Shown one piece after another: positions 1-5,243 of a DNA stretch of 5,243 nt; positions within the stretch are counted from its first letter, which is position 1, and the number at the start of each line of letters is the position of its first letter. This stretch comes from Flavobacteriales bacterium (lineage in GTDB: Bacteria; Bacteroidota; Bacteroidia; Flavobacteriales_F; PHOS-HE28). Location: the NCBI GenBank assembly GCA_024640205.1, contig JAHEFL010000173.1, positions 1-5,243 on the forward strand, in the 5' to 3' direction. The translations under genes were made by a program, and so were the position numbers. The notes beneath the pieces were generated by a model. It made no database searches and had not been told where the DNA came from. It saw nothing but the letters and a program-made list of their open reading frames with translations.

Positions 1-1381
1 ACGGTGAGGTGGGATCGAACTTGTTGTAGGTGTTGGCCCAGATGACGCCCGCGCGCAATTTGCTGGTGAGGTTGAAGATCTTGCTGCCCTTGTCCGTCCA
101 CACGCCGGCGCTGAGGCCGTAGGGCGTGTTGTTGGCTTTCTGGATCACCTCGTCCACGGTGCGGAAGGTCTGCACGGCGAGCACGGGGCCGAAGATCTCC
201 TCCTGCGCGATGCGCGCGCTCTGCGCCACGTTGAGGAAGAGCGTGGGGCGGCACCAGAAGCCCTTGCCGGGTAGGTCGCAGGGGCTCTGGTACATCTCGG
301 CACCTTCGCTCTGGCCCAGCTTCAGGTACTTGTTGATGGTGCCGAGCTGCTCGCGGCTGTTGATGGCGCCGATGTCGGTGTTCTTGTCGAGCGGATCGCC
401 CACAACGAGCGAGCGCATGCGGTGCTTGAGCTTGCGGATCACTTCGTCGTACACGCCTTCCTCCACGAAGAGGCGGCTGCCGGCGCAGCACACGTGGCCC
501 TGGTTGAAGTAGATGCCGTTGATGATGCCTTCGACGGCCTGGTCGATGGCGGCGTCGGCGAAGATGATGTTGGCCGCTTTGCCGCCGAGCTCGAGGGTGA
601 GCTTCTTGCCGCTGCCGGCCGTGGCGCGCTGGATGAGCTTGCCCACGTTGGTGCTGCCGGTGAAGGCGACCTTGTTGACATCGGGATGGTTGACGACCGC
701 CGCGCCCGTGGCACCCGCACCGGTGACGATGTTGACGACGCCATCGGGGAGTTCGGCTTCCTGCAAGAGCTCTGCGAGCTTGAGCGCGGTGAGCGGTGTG
801 GTCTCGGCGGGTTTCAGCACCACGGTATTGCCGCAGGCAAGGGCGGGCGCGAGTTTCCACGCGGCCATGAGCAGCGGGAAGTTCCACGGGATCACCTGCC
901 CCGCAACGCCGAGCGGAGATGTGACTTTCCCCGGGAAGGCGTAGTGGAGCTTGTCGGCCCAACCGGCGTAGTAGAAGAAGTGCGCGGCGGCGAGCGGCAC
1001 GTCCACGTCGCGGCTTTCGCGGATGGCCTTGCCGCCGTCCATGCTTTCGATGACGGCGAACTCGCGGGCTTTCTCCTGTAGCAGGCGCGCGATGCGGTAG
1101 ATGTACTTGGCGCGTTCGGGCGCGGGCATCTTGCTCCACACGGTGTCGTACGCTTTGCGCGCGGCTTTCACGGCGGCGTCCACATCGGCGTCATTGGCCT
1201 CGGCGATGCGCGCGAGCTTCTGCTCGTTGGCCGGGTTGATGGTGTCGAAGTACTTCCCGCTCTTCGGCTTTTGCCACTTTCCGTTGATGAAGAGCTCGTA
1301 TTGCGCGGAGATCTTGATGTGGTCCTTGCTTTCTGGAGCGGGGGCTAATTGCCAGTCGAGGGGTTTCTTCTTTGTCGGCAT
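1..1381 (-). CDS. Aldehyde dehydrogenase (NAD(P)+-dependent), C-terminus cut off by window edge
   Basis: Oxidises an aldehyde to the carboxylic acid using NAD(P)+, probably in the cytoplasm; the substrate cannot be read from sequence. Reading from the ATG at 1381 gives 460 codons without a stop. Visible family landmarks are PWNFP (165-169) with oxyanion Asn167, cofactor-binding Lys190 in LKPAE, FTGSTNVG (240-247) of the nucleotide fold, general base Glu264 in LELGGK, nucleophile Cys298 in FNQGHVCCAGS, and EEIFGPV (394-400) with cofactor-ribose Glu395. The Glu264-Cys298 spacing of 34 equals that of human ALDH2 (268/302). Roughly the last 40-50 residues should lie beyond base 1. The N-terminal lead (about residues 8-30, containing LAPAPES) and HFFYYAGW recall the ALDH16-like bacterial group, from memory only. 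It lies 30 bases downstream of the TetR gene on the same strand and has its own candidate promoter. GC is visibly higher than in the transporter genes. The family is certain; the subfamily is not. Confidence 0.96.
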   Translation of the reverse strand, partial: MPTKKKPLDWQLAPAPESKDHIKISAQYELFINGKWQKPKSGKYFDTINPANEQKLARIAEANDADVDAAVKAARKAYDTVWSKMPAPERAKYIYRIARLLQEKAREFAVIESMDGGKAIRESRDVDVPLAAAHFFYYAGWADKLHYAFPGKVTSPLGVAGQVIPWNFPLLMAAWKLAPALACGNTVVLKPAETTPLTALKLAELLQEAELPDGVVNIVTGAGATGAAVVNHPDVNKVAFTGSTNVGKLIQRATAGSGKKLTLELGGKAANIIFADAAIDQAVEGIINGIYFNQGHVCCAGSRLFVEEGVYDEVIRKLKHRMRSLVVGDPLDKNTDIGAINSREQLGTINKYLKLGQSEGAEMYQSPCDLPGKGFWCRPTLFLNVAQSARIAQEEIFGPVLAVQTFRTVDEVIQKANNTPYGLSAGVWTDKGSKIFNLTSKLRAGVIWANTYNKFDPTSP

Positions 1382-1388
1382 GGAAAAC

Positions 1389-1396
1389 CAAAGGTA
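1389..1396 (-). promoter_or_regulatory. Candidate Bacteroidota -7 element for the aldehyde dehydrogenase
   Basis: On the minus strand TACCTTTG matches the Bacteroidota primary-sigma -7 consensus TAnnTTTG at all six fixed positions. Seven bases separate it from the ATG at 1381, the same distance as for the TetR gene. Transcription would start at or next to the ATG, giving an almost leaderless mRNA. I see no good -33 TTG upstream, where the sequence is the end of the TetR gene. The dehydrogenase may therefore be expressed independently as well as by read-through from the TetR gene. The 30-base gap contains no hairpin followed by a T-run that would act as a terminator. Confidence 0.45.
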
Positions 1397-1411
1397 ACCG
1401 CCGCTTTGCCC

Positions 1412-2110
1412 TTATTTCTGCGTTCGACCCTCTGTGTTCCCGTATCCCAGGTAACGTCCGGCCAGCTCCGTAAGGAAGCCGGCCAGCTTGTTCCGATCAC
1501 GCCCTGCATTCAGCTCTGTGAGGGCAGGGAGATGCTCCATGGCGAACTCCAGTGAATGCGCCATTTCGATGAGCGTTGTGGCGAATGAACGTGGATGCTT
1601 GCAACGGCTGTCACAGGCTTTCAGTTCCGCTGCGATATGGGCACATAGATCCTTATAGGGTTGGAAGAGCTTGAGCTTGTTATCCTCGTCCACGTTCCGG
1701 TGCAGGAAGGATTTCGATCCCTCCACGATCACCAGCGCGCGCAGCGGTACCGGATCCAACTGTGCAGCAAGGGCATCCTCGGCCCAAAGCCCGCACAATG
1801 AACGAATGTCACCCTGTACGCGTTCCCATGGGTCGGCAAGCGAACGCCCCTCCTGCTGGCAGTGCGTGTCCAGCCACATCCAATAGAGTTGGAAGTAATA
1901 CTGGAGCAGGCGCTGTTTGTTCGGGAAGTACTTGTAGATGGTGGCCTCGGTGCATTCCACGCGTTCCGCGAGCTTGCGGAAGGTGAAAGCCTCCAGACCG
2001 AGTTCGTTCATGAGGGCCAATCCTTCTGAGAGGATGCGCTCACCCAGTGCGGAGGAGGCCGGATCGCGCAGATGGAGCGAGGGATCGGGTTCGAGATGGT
2101 AACGCGGCAT
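1412..2110 (-). CDS. TetR/AcrR-family transcriptional regulator
   Basis: A 232-residue, one-component DNA-binding repressor of normal TetR length. The N-terminal HTH domain spans about residues 20-68: the first helix runs through GERILSEGLALMNELG, followed by the typical AFTFRKLAERVECTEATIY segment, with the recognition helix ending in TIYKYFPNK (57-65). TetR proteins almost always show this Tyr-x-Tyr/His-Phe-x-x-Lys pattern. The rest (about 75-225) is a helical, ligand-binding and dimerisation domain with no identifiable ligand. The ATG at 2110 is preferred because a promoter-like element lies just upstream and the HTH begins at normal depth. The gene is divergent from the ABC/HlyD operon, with a 57-base shared promoter region, so it most likely represses that operon and itself. 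Whether it also controls the dehydrogenase behind it is open. Confidence 0.94.
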   Translation of the reverse strand: MPRYHLEPDPSLHLRDPASSALGERILSEGLALMNELGLEAFTFRKLAERVECTEATIYKYFPNKQRLLQYYFQLYWMWLDTHCQQEGRSLADPWERVQGDIRSLCGLWAEDALAAQLDPVPLRALVIVEGSKSFLHRNVDEDNKLKLFQPYKDLCAHIAAELKACDSRCKHPRSFATTLIEMAHSLEFAMEHLPALTELNAGRDRNKLAGFLTELAGRYLGYGNTEGRTQK

Positions 2111-2117
2111 ACCGGGA

Positions 2118-2125
2118 CAAATATA
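2118..2125 (-). promoter_or_regulatory. Candidate -7 element for the TetR gene
   Basis: Minus-strand TATATTTG fits the Bacteroidota -7 consensus TAnnTTTG exactly and ends seven bases before the TetR ATG at 2110. The start of transcription would fall at or beside the start codon. No clear TTG is present at the expected -33 distance on this strand, so the promoter may be weak or activator-dependent. Confidence 0.55.
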
Positions 2126-2153
2126 GTATTACTTTATTCAGTCATTGTTTTAC

Positions 2154-2161
2154 TATATTTG
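2154..2161 (+). promoter_or_regulatory. Candidate -7 element for the ABC/HlyD operon
   Basis: Plus-strand TATATTTG fits TAnnTTTG exactly. Six bases separate it from the ATG at 2168, again implying a start of transcription at or beside the start codon. Upstream, TTTA at 2133-2136 is the nearest thing to a -33 TTG-type element and is a poor match. The element supports the start at 2168, because any earlier start would place the promoter inside the gene. Confidence 0.55.
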
Positions 2162-2167
2162 CACCCG

Positions 2168-3835
2168 ATGACCGACCCGATCACACCCTGGCAACGGCTA
2201 ACACGCCTGCTCCGCATGGACAAGCGCGAGATCGGCCATATCTACCTCTACGCGGTGATCGGCGGGGCCATCAGCCTCAGCCTTCCGCTGGGAGTGCAGG
2301 CCATCATCAACCTGATCAGTGGTGGGCAGGTGGCCACCAGTTGGGGTGTGCTCATCGCCTTCGTGACGGTCGGTGTCGGCTTCACCGGCGTACTTCAGGT
2401 GATGCAGCTGGCCCTTGCCGAGAACATCCAGCAACGCCTCTTCGCACGTAGTGCCCTGGAGTTCGCGTTCCGCATTCCACGGATCACCAGGGAAGCAGCG
2501 GGAGGCCGCTATCTCCCTGAACTGGTGAACCGGTTCTTCGACACGGTGTCCGTGCAGAAGGGCCTGGCCAAGCTCCTGCTGGATATCCCGCTGGCCCTTT
2601 TGCAGATCATGCTATCCCTGGTACTGCTGGCGGTCTATCACCCCTTCTTCATCGCCTTCGGCTTCATCTTACTAGTGATGCTCTGGCTGATCTTCCGCTT
2701 TACCGGCCGGAAAGGTCTGGCCACCAGCCTGGAGGAAAGTTCCTTCAAATACCGGGTGGCCTACTGGTTGGAGGAGCTTGGTCGCAACCAGGACACCTTC
2801 AAGATGATCGGTAGCACGAGCATGCCGATCCAACGGACGGATGAGCTCGTGGTGGGTTATGTCAATGCACGGAAGGCACACTTCAAGGTCCTCCTGGGTC
2901 AGTACGGTGCGCTGGTGGTCTTCAAGGTGGTCGTAACGCTGGCGCTGCTTGCTTTGGGAGGTGCCTTGGTGATCAATGAACAGATGAACCTGGGTCAGTT
3001 CGTGGCCGCGGAGATCGTCATCATCCTCCTCATCAATGCGGTGGAGAAGATGATCCTGAACATGGCGACCGTTTACGACCTGCTGACCGCGTTGGAGAAG
3101 ATCGGCCAGGTCACGGACATCGCGTTGGAACCATCCGGGGGACTCAAGGTGGTGCCTCGGACAGGTACACAAGGTCTGGATGTCCGCACCAAGGAACTGG
3201 GCTATCGGTCCGGGTGGAACGAGCGAGCCGTACTGGAGGACATCGACCTGCATCTGGCCCCTGGTGAGAAGGTTTGCCTGAGCGGTACGAACGGATCCGG
3301 CAAAACGACCCTCCTGCGCATCCTGGGTGGTGGGATGCCGGCCACGAGCGGAACGGTACTGCTGGATGAACATCCCATCAACAGCCTGGACCTGGAACAT
3401 GTGCGCTCCATGATCGGCGATAGCCTGAGCCATGAGGATGTGTTCATCGGGTCCGTGATGGACAACATCACCGTGGGCCGCAGCTGGGTCACGGAGGAGG
3501 ATGTGATCGCGGCCTGTCGTGTCACGGGCCTGTTCGAGCAATTGTCCCTCTTACCGAACGGCCTCCTCACCGACCTCGACCCGCAAGGGGCCAGGTTACC
3601 CAAAAGCCTGGTGAAACGCATCGTGCTTGCGCGCGGCATCGCCGGCTCTCCCCGCCTGCTTTTACTGGAGGATGGCATGCAGGATTGGGAGCCCGAGGAG
3701 CGCGAGAAGCTGCTCGGTTGGATCACGGACCCTGCGCGGACCTGGACCCTCCTGGTCGTGAGCAACGACCCCTGGGTGCAGCAGCATTGTTCCCGTGTAT
3801 TGTACCTGAGGAACGGACGCATCGTGAAGTCATGA
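2168..3835 (+). CDS. ABC transporter, fused permease-ATPase, with a divergent ATPase domain
   Basis: A 555-residue inner-membrane half-transporter, expected to dimerise and to export a substrate with the HlyD protein encoded next. The membrane domain has about six hydrophobic segments (near 25-49, 59-81, 139-157, 159-177, 246-268, 277-297); LPLGVQAIINLISGGQ (39-54) resembles type I secretion ABC permeases of the HlyB/LapB kind. There is no N-terminal peptidase or peptidase-like domain. The ATPase domain (about 335-555) has an A-loop Tyr346 and a perfect Walker A GTNGSGKT (373-380). The other motifs deviate: Ser421 sits where the Q-loop Gln belongs, LPKSL (477-481) replaces LSGGQ, Walker B reads LLLLED (497-502) with Asp and Glu swapped, and Asn533 replaces the switch His. 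The reading frame is intact, so this is not simple decay. I chose the ATG at 2168: the in-frame ATG at 2072 would overlap the TetR gene and include the promoter. Substrate unknown. Confidence 0.95.
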   Translation: MTDPITPWQRLTRLLRMDKREIGHIYLYAVIGGAISLSLPLGVQAIINLISGGQVATSWGVLIAFVTVGVGFTGVLQVMQLALAENIQQRLFARSALEFAFRIPRITREAAGGRYLPELVNRFFDTVSVQKGLAKLLLDIPLALLQIMLSLVLLAVYHPFFIAFGFILLVMLWLIFRFTGRKGLATSLEESSFKYRVAYWLEELGRNQDTFKMIGSTSMPIQRTDELVVGYVNARKAHFKVLLGQYGALVVFKVVVTLALLALGGALVINEQMNLGQFVAAEIVIILLINAVEKMILNMATVYDLLTALEKIGQVTDIALEPSGGLKVVPRTGTQGLDVRTKELGYRSGWNERAVLEDIDLHLAPGEKVCLSGTNGSGKTTLLRILGGGMPATSGTVLLDEHPINSLDLEHVRSMIGDSLSHEDVFIGSVMDNITVGRSWVTEEDVIAACRVTGLFEQLSLLPNGLLTDLDPQGARLPKSLVKRIVLARGIAGSPRLLLLEDGMQDWEPEEREKLLGWITDPARTWTLLVVSNDPWVQQHCSRVLYLRNGRIVKS

Positions 3836-3838
3836 GCC

Positions 3839-5197
3839 ATGTTGGACCTGAGCCCACATAACCCGGTGCCGGACCTTGACCGGAGCAGTTTCACCAGCTT
3901 CCGGACCATCGGAGTATCCCGCGCCAATGCCTTGTTCGCAAAATGGGTCATCGCCGTTTGCGCCTTTGTTCTGATCGGCCTCTTCCTCCCCTGGACGCAG
4001 AATATCCGGGCGCGGGGAACGCTCACGAGCCTCTCCCCCGACCAACGCCCTCAAACGATCCATTCGATCATCCCGGGCAGGGTGGAGCAATGGTTCGTCC
4101 AGGAGGGACAATTGGTCAATAAGGGCGATACGATCCTGCGCTTGAGCGAGGTCCGTTCGGAATACTTCGATCCCATGTTGCTCGATCGTACCCAACAGCA
4201 GATCACGGCCAAGGAGATGACTGCCCGTAGCTACGATGAAAAGGTGCGATCCCTGGATGCCCAGATCGACGCGCTCACAGGTGGCCTGCGCATCAAGCTG
4301 GAGCAGGCACAGAATAAGATCATACAGGCCCGTTTGCAGATCCAAAGCGATAGCATTCGCGTGGTGGCCGCAAGGACAGAAGTAAAGGTCGCCGATGATC
4401 AATATGCACGCGGCGAGCAGCAATTCAAGGAAGGACTTGTGAGCAAGGTGGAACTGGAACGTCGCCAAGTGGCACAGCAGCGTGCCAATGCCACGCTCAT
4501 CGATGCCCAGAACGACCTGCTCGATGCTCGTAACGAGTTCCTGAACGCAGAGCTGGATGTGAATGGCATTCGGAACGATTTCCGCGACAAACTGAGCAAG
4601 GCGGAGAGCGAGAAGTTCGCCAGCATGAGCCAGTTCTACACCACCGAGGGAGAGGTGAGCAAGATGCAAGTGGACCTGGCCAACTACACCGTGCGGGCCG
4701 GGAATTATTTCGTGACCGCACCTCAACAGGGCTATATCACCAAGGCCGTGGTGACCGGCGTGGGCGAGACCGTGAAGGAGGGCGATCCGCTTGTCAGCGT
4801 GATGCCCGCTCGCTTCGACCTGGCCGTGGAACTCTACGTTCGTCCCATGGACATGCCGCTGATCAACAAAGGGCAGAAGGTGCGCTTCATTTTCGATGGC
4901 TGGCCGAGCATCGTGTTCAGTGGTTGGCCGAACACCAGCTACGGGACCTTCGGTGGCGAGGTGGTGGCGATCGACAATTTCATCAGCGCTAATGGGAAGT
5001 ACAGGATCCTGGTCGGGCCGGACGAGCTGGACAAGGAATGGCCGAAAGCTTTGCGCGTTGGAGGAGGTGCGGTCGGCTTCGCGTTGATGAGCGATGTGCC
5101 CATCTGGTACGAGCTGTGGCGCCAGGTCAACGGCTTTCCCCCCGATCTGTACACCGACGTTCAGGATGTGAGCACGAAGGGGTCTGAAATGGAATGA
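3839..5197 (+). CDS. HlyD-family periplasmic adaptor (membrane fusion protein)
   Basis: A 452-residue adaptor that should be anchored in the inner membrane and link the ABC transporter to an outer-membrane channel. A short cytoplasmic N-terminus is followed by one membrane segment (about 33-51). The first half of a biotinyl/lipoyl-like domain covers about 71-103 (IIPGRVEQWFVQEGQLVNKGD). A long, charged, Gln/Glu/Lys-rich coiled-coil hairpin covers about 113-285, and the second lipoyl half about 288-322 (VTAPQQGYITKAVVTGVG). A beta-barrel region follows from about 326, containing the doubled motif GWPSIVFSGWP (354-364) and GTFGGEVVAI. It ends with an Ala/Gly-rich, then Trp-rich tail (407-438). 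The ATG is three bases after the ABC stop, so the two genes should be co-transcribed and probably translationally coupled; no Shine-Dalgarno is evident. The size and long hairpin fit type I secretion or tripartite efflux. The family is secure; the cargo is unknown. Confidence 0.95.
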   Translation: MLDLSPHNPVPDLDRSSFTSFRTIGVSRANALFAKWVIAVCAFVLIGLFLPWTQNIRARGTLTSLSPDQRPQTIHSIIPGRVEQWFVQEGQLVNKGDTILRLSEVRSEYFDPMLLDRTQQQITAKEMTARSYDEKVRSLDAQIDALTGGLRIKLEQAQNKIIQARLQIQSDSIRVVAARTEVKVADDQYARGEQQFKEGLVSKVELERRQVAQQRANATLIDAQNDLLDARNEFLNAELDVNGIRNDFRDKLSKAESEKFASMSQFYTTEGEVSKMQVDLANYTVRAGNYFVTAPQQGYITKAVVTGVGETVKEGDPLVSVMPARFDLAVELYVRPMDMPLINKGQKVRFIFDGWPSIVFSGWPNTSYGTFGGEVVAIDNFISANGKYRILVGPDELDKEWPKALRVGGGAVGFALMSDVPIWYELWRQVNGFPPDLYTDVQDVSTKGSEME

Positions 5198-5243
5198 GAC
5201 GCATCGAGAGAATCCATGATCAACCGTCCGGGCAAGTAAGGCC
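5194..5243 (+). CDS. Possible start of the next operon gene, runs off the window
   Basis: An ATG at 5194 overlaps the HlyD stop codon in an ATGA arrangement and stays open for 16 codons to the window end (begins MRRIERIHDQPSGQVR). Stop-start overlaps of this kind are common in tightly packed operons. The visible residues are basic and polar with no hydrophobic signal core yet, so the family cannot be named. By analogy with other ABC/HlyD operons an outer-membrane TolC-like channel would be expected here, but that is context only. The true start could also lie downstream. Another ATG at 5216 opens only seven codons before a stop and is not a credible gene. Confidence 0.35.
   Translation, partial: MRRIERIHDQPSGQVR

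Larger units (their letters stand above)
2118..2161. promoter_or_regulatory. Divergent promoter/operator dyad, perfect 11-base inverted repeat
   Basis: Bases 2118-2128 (CAAATATAGTA) and 2151-2161 (TACTATATTTG) are perfect reverse complements separated by a 22-base spacer. They fill most of the 57-base gap between the TetR and ABC genes. Each arm contains an outward-facing TAnnTTTG element, but the symmetry runs three bases further (TAC) than the promoter consensus requires. The spacer has only scattered symmetry; a small separate palindrome (AGTA-T-TACT, 2125-2133) overlaps the left arm. I infer that this is the control region for both transcripts and the likely TetR binding site, either as two half-sites or through a site inside the spacer. 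The repeat is seen directly; the binding role is inference. Confidence 0.6.

Noticed and set aside
422..1081. Long plus-strand open frame (219 codons) opposite the dehydrogenase
   Set aside because: It lies entirely antisense to a dehydrogenase with all catalytic motifs. High GC and strong codon bias routinely keep the opposite frames open, and the product shows no recognisable domain.
1382..1411. Possible terminator between the TetR gene and the dehydrogenase, around the GGTAACC palindrome (1393-1399)
   Set aside because: The palindrome has only three-base arms and is not followed by a T-run on the minus strand that would fit an intrinsic terminator.
2072..2167. Upstream in-frame ATG at 2072 that would add 32 residues to the ABC protein
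   Set aside because: It starts inside the TetR gene and would run through the promoter and dyad region. The added residues resemble translated AT-rich promoter DNA, while the ATG at 2168 sits correctly behind a -7 element.
2672..3541. Minus-strand open frame of 289 codons opposite the ABC gene
   Set aside because: It is fully antisense to a well-supported ABC transporter, and its product is a His/Asp/Gln-rich, low-information sequence typical of shadow frames.
3830..4726. Minus-strand open frame of 298 codons opposite the HlyD gene
   Set aside because: It is antisense to a clear HlyD adaptor, and no family motif, promoter or sensible context supports it.
5216..5239. ATG at 5216 as the start of the next gene
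   Set aside because: It opens only seven codons before TAA; the frame beginning at 5194 remains open and overlaps the HlyD stop.

Overview
The window most likely comes from a fairly GC-rich member of the Bacteroidota (Bacteroidetes). Three predicted start codons are each preceded, by only 6-7 bases, by a perfect match to the Bacteroidota -7 promoter element TAnnTTTG. No start has a convincing Shine-Dalgarno sequence. The ABC/HlyD pair, divergent from a TetR regulator, also resembles envelope transport clusters I associate with that phylum. The phylum call is an inference from these signals, not from a marker gene.

Layout. Bases 1-1381 (minus strand) hold the first 460 codons of an NAD(P)+-dependent aldehyde dehydrogenase with all main catalytic residues; its C-terminus lies outside the window. 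Bases 1412-2110 (minus) encode a 232-residue TetR-family repressor, 30 bases upstream of the dehydrogenase on the same strand. Bases 2111-2167 are an AT-rich divergent promoter region. It is dominated by a perfect 11-base inverted repeat, and each arm carries an outward-facing TAnnTTTG element. Bases 2168-3835 (plus) encode a 555-residue fused permease/ATPase ABC half-transporter. Bases 3839-5197 (plus) encode a 452-residue HlyD-family periplasmic adaptor. An ATGA overlap at 5194 may begin a third gene of this operon that leaves the window.

How the parts fit. The ABC protein and HlyD adaptor are almost contiguous (3-base gap) and should form the inner-membrane and periplasm-spanning parts of a type I-like export or efflux machine. 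The outer-membrane channel is not visible; a TolC-like gene could lie downstream. The TetR protein is well placed to bind the shared dyad and control both itself and the transporter. The dehydrogenase may be co-transcribed with the TetR gene, expressed from its own promoter, or both.

Most unusual points. The ABC protein keeps a perfect Walker A and an A-loop Tyr, but the Q-loop Gln, the LSGGQ signature, the Walker B Asp-Glu order and the switch His all depart from consensus. The promoter region is a mirror-image pair of apparently leaderless promoters. The window is otherwise densely coding: no gene-free stretch exceeds 60 bases, and I saw no RNA gene, mobile element or CRISPR array.
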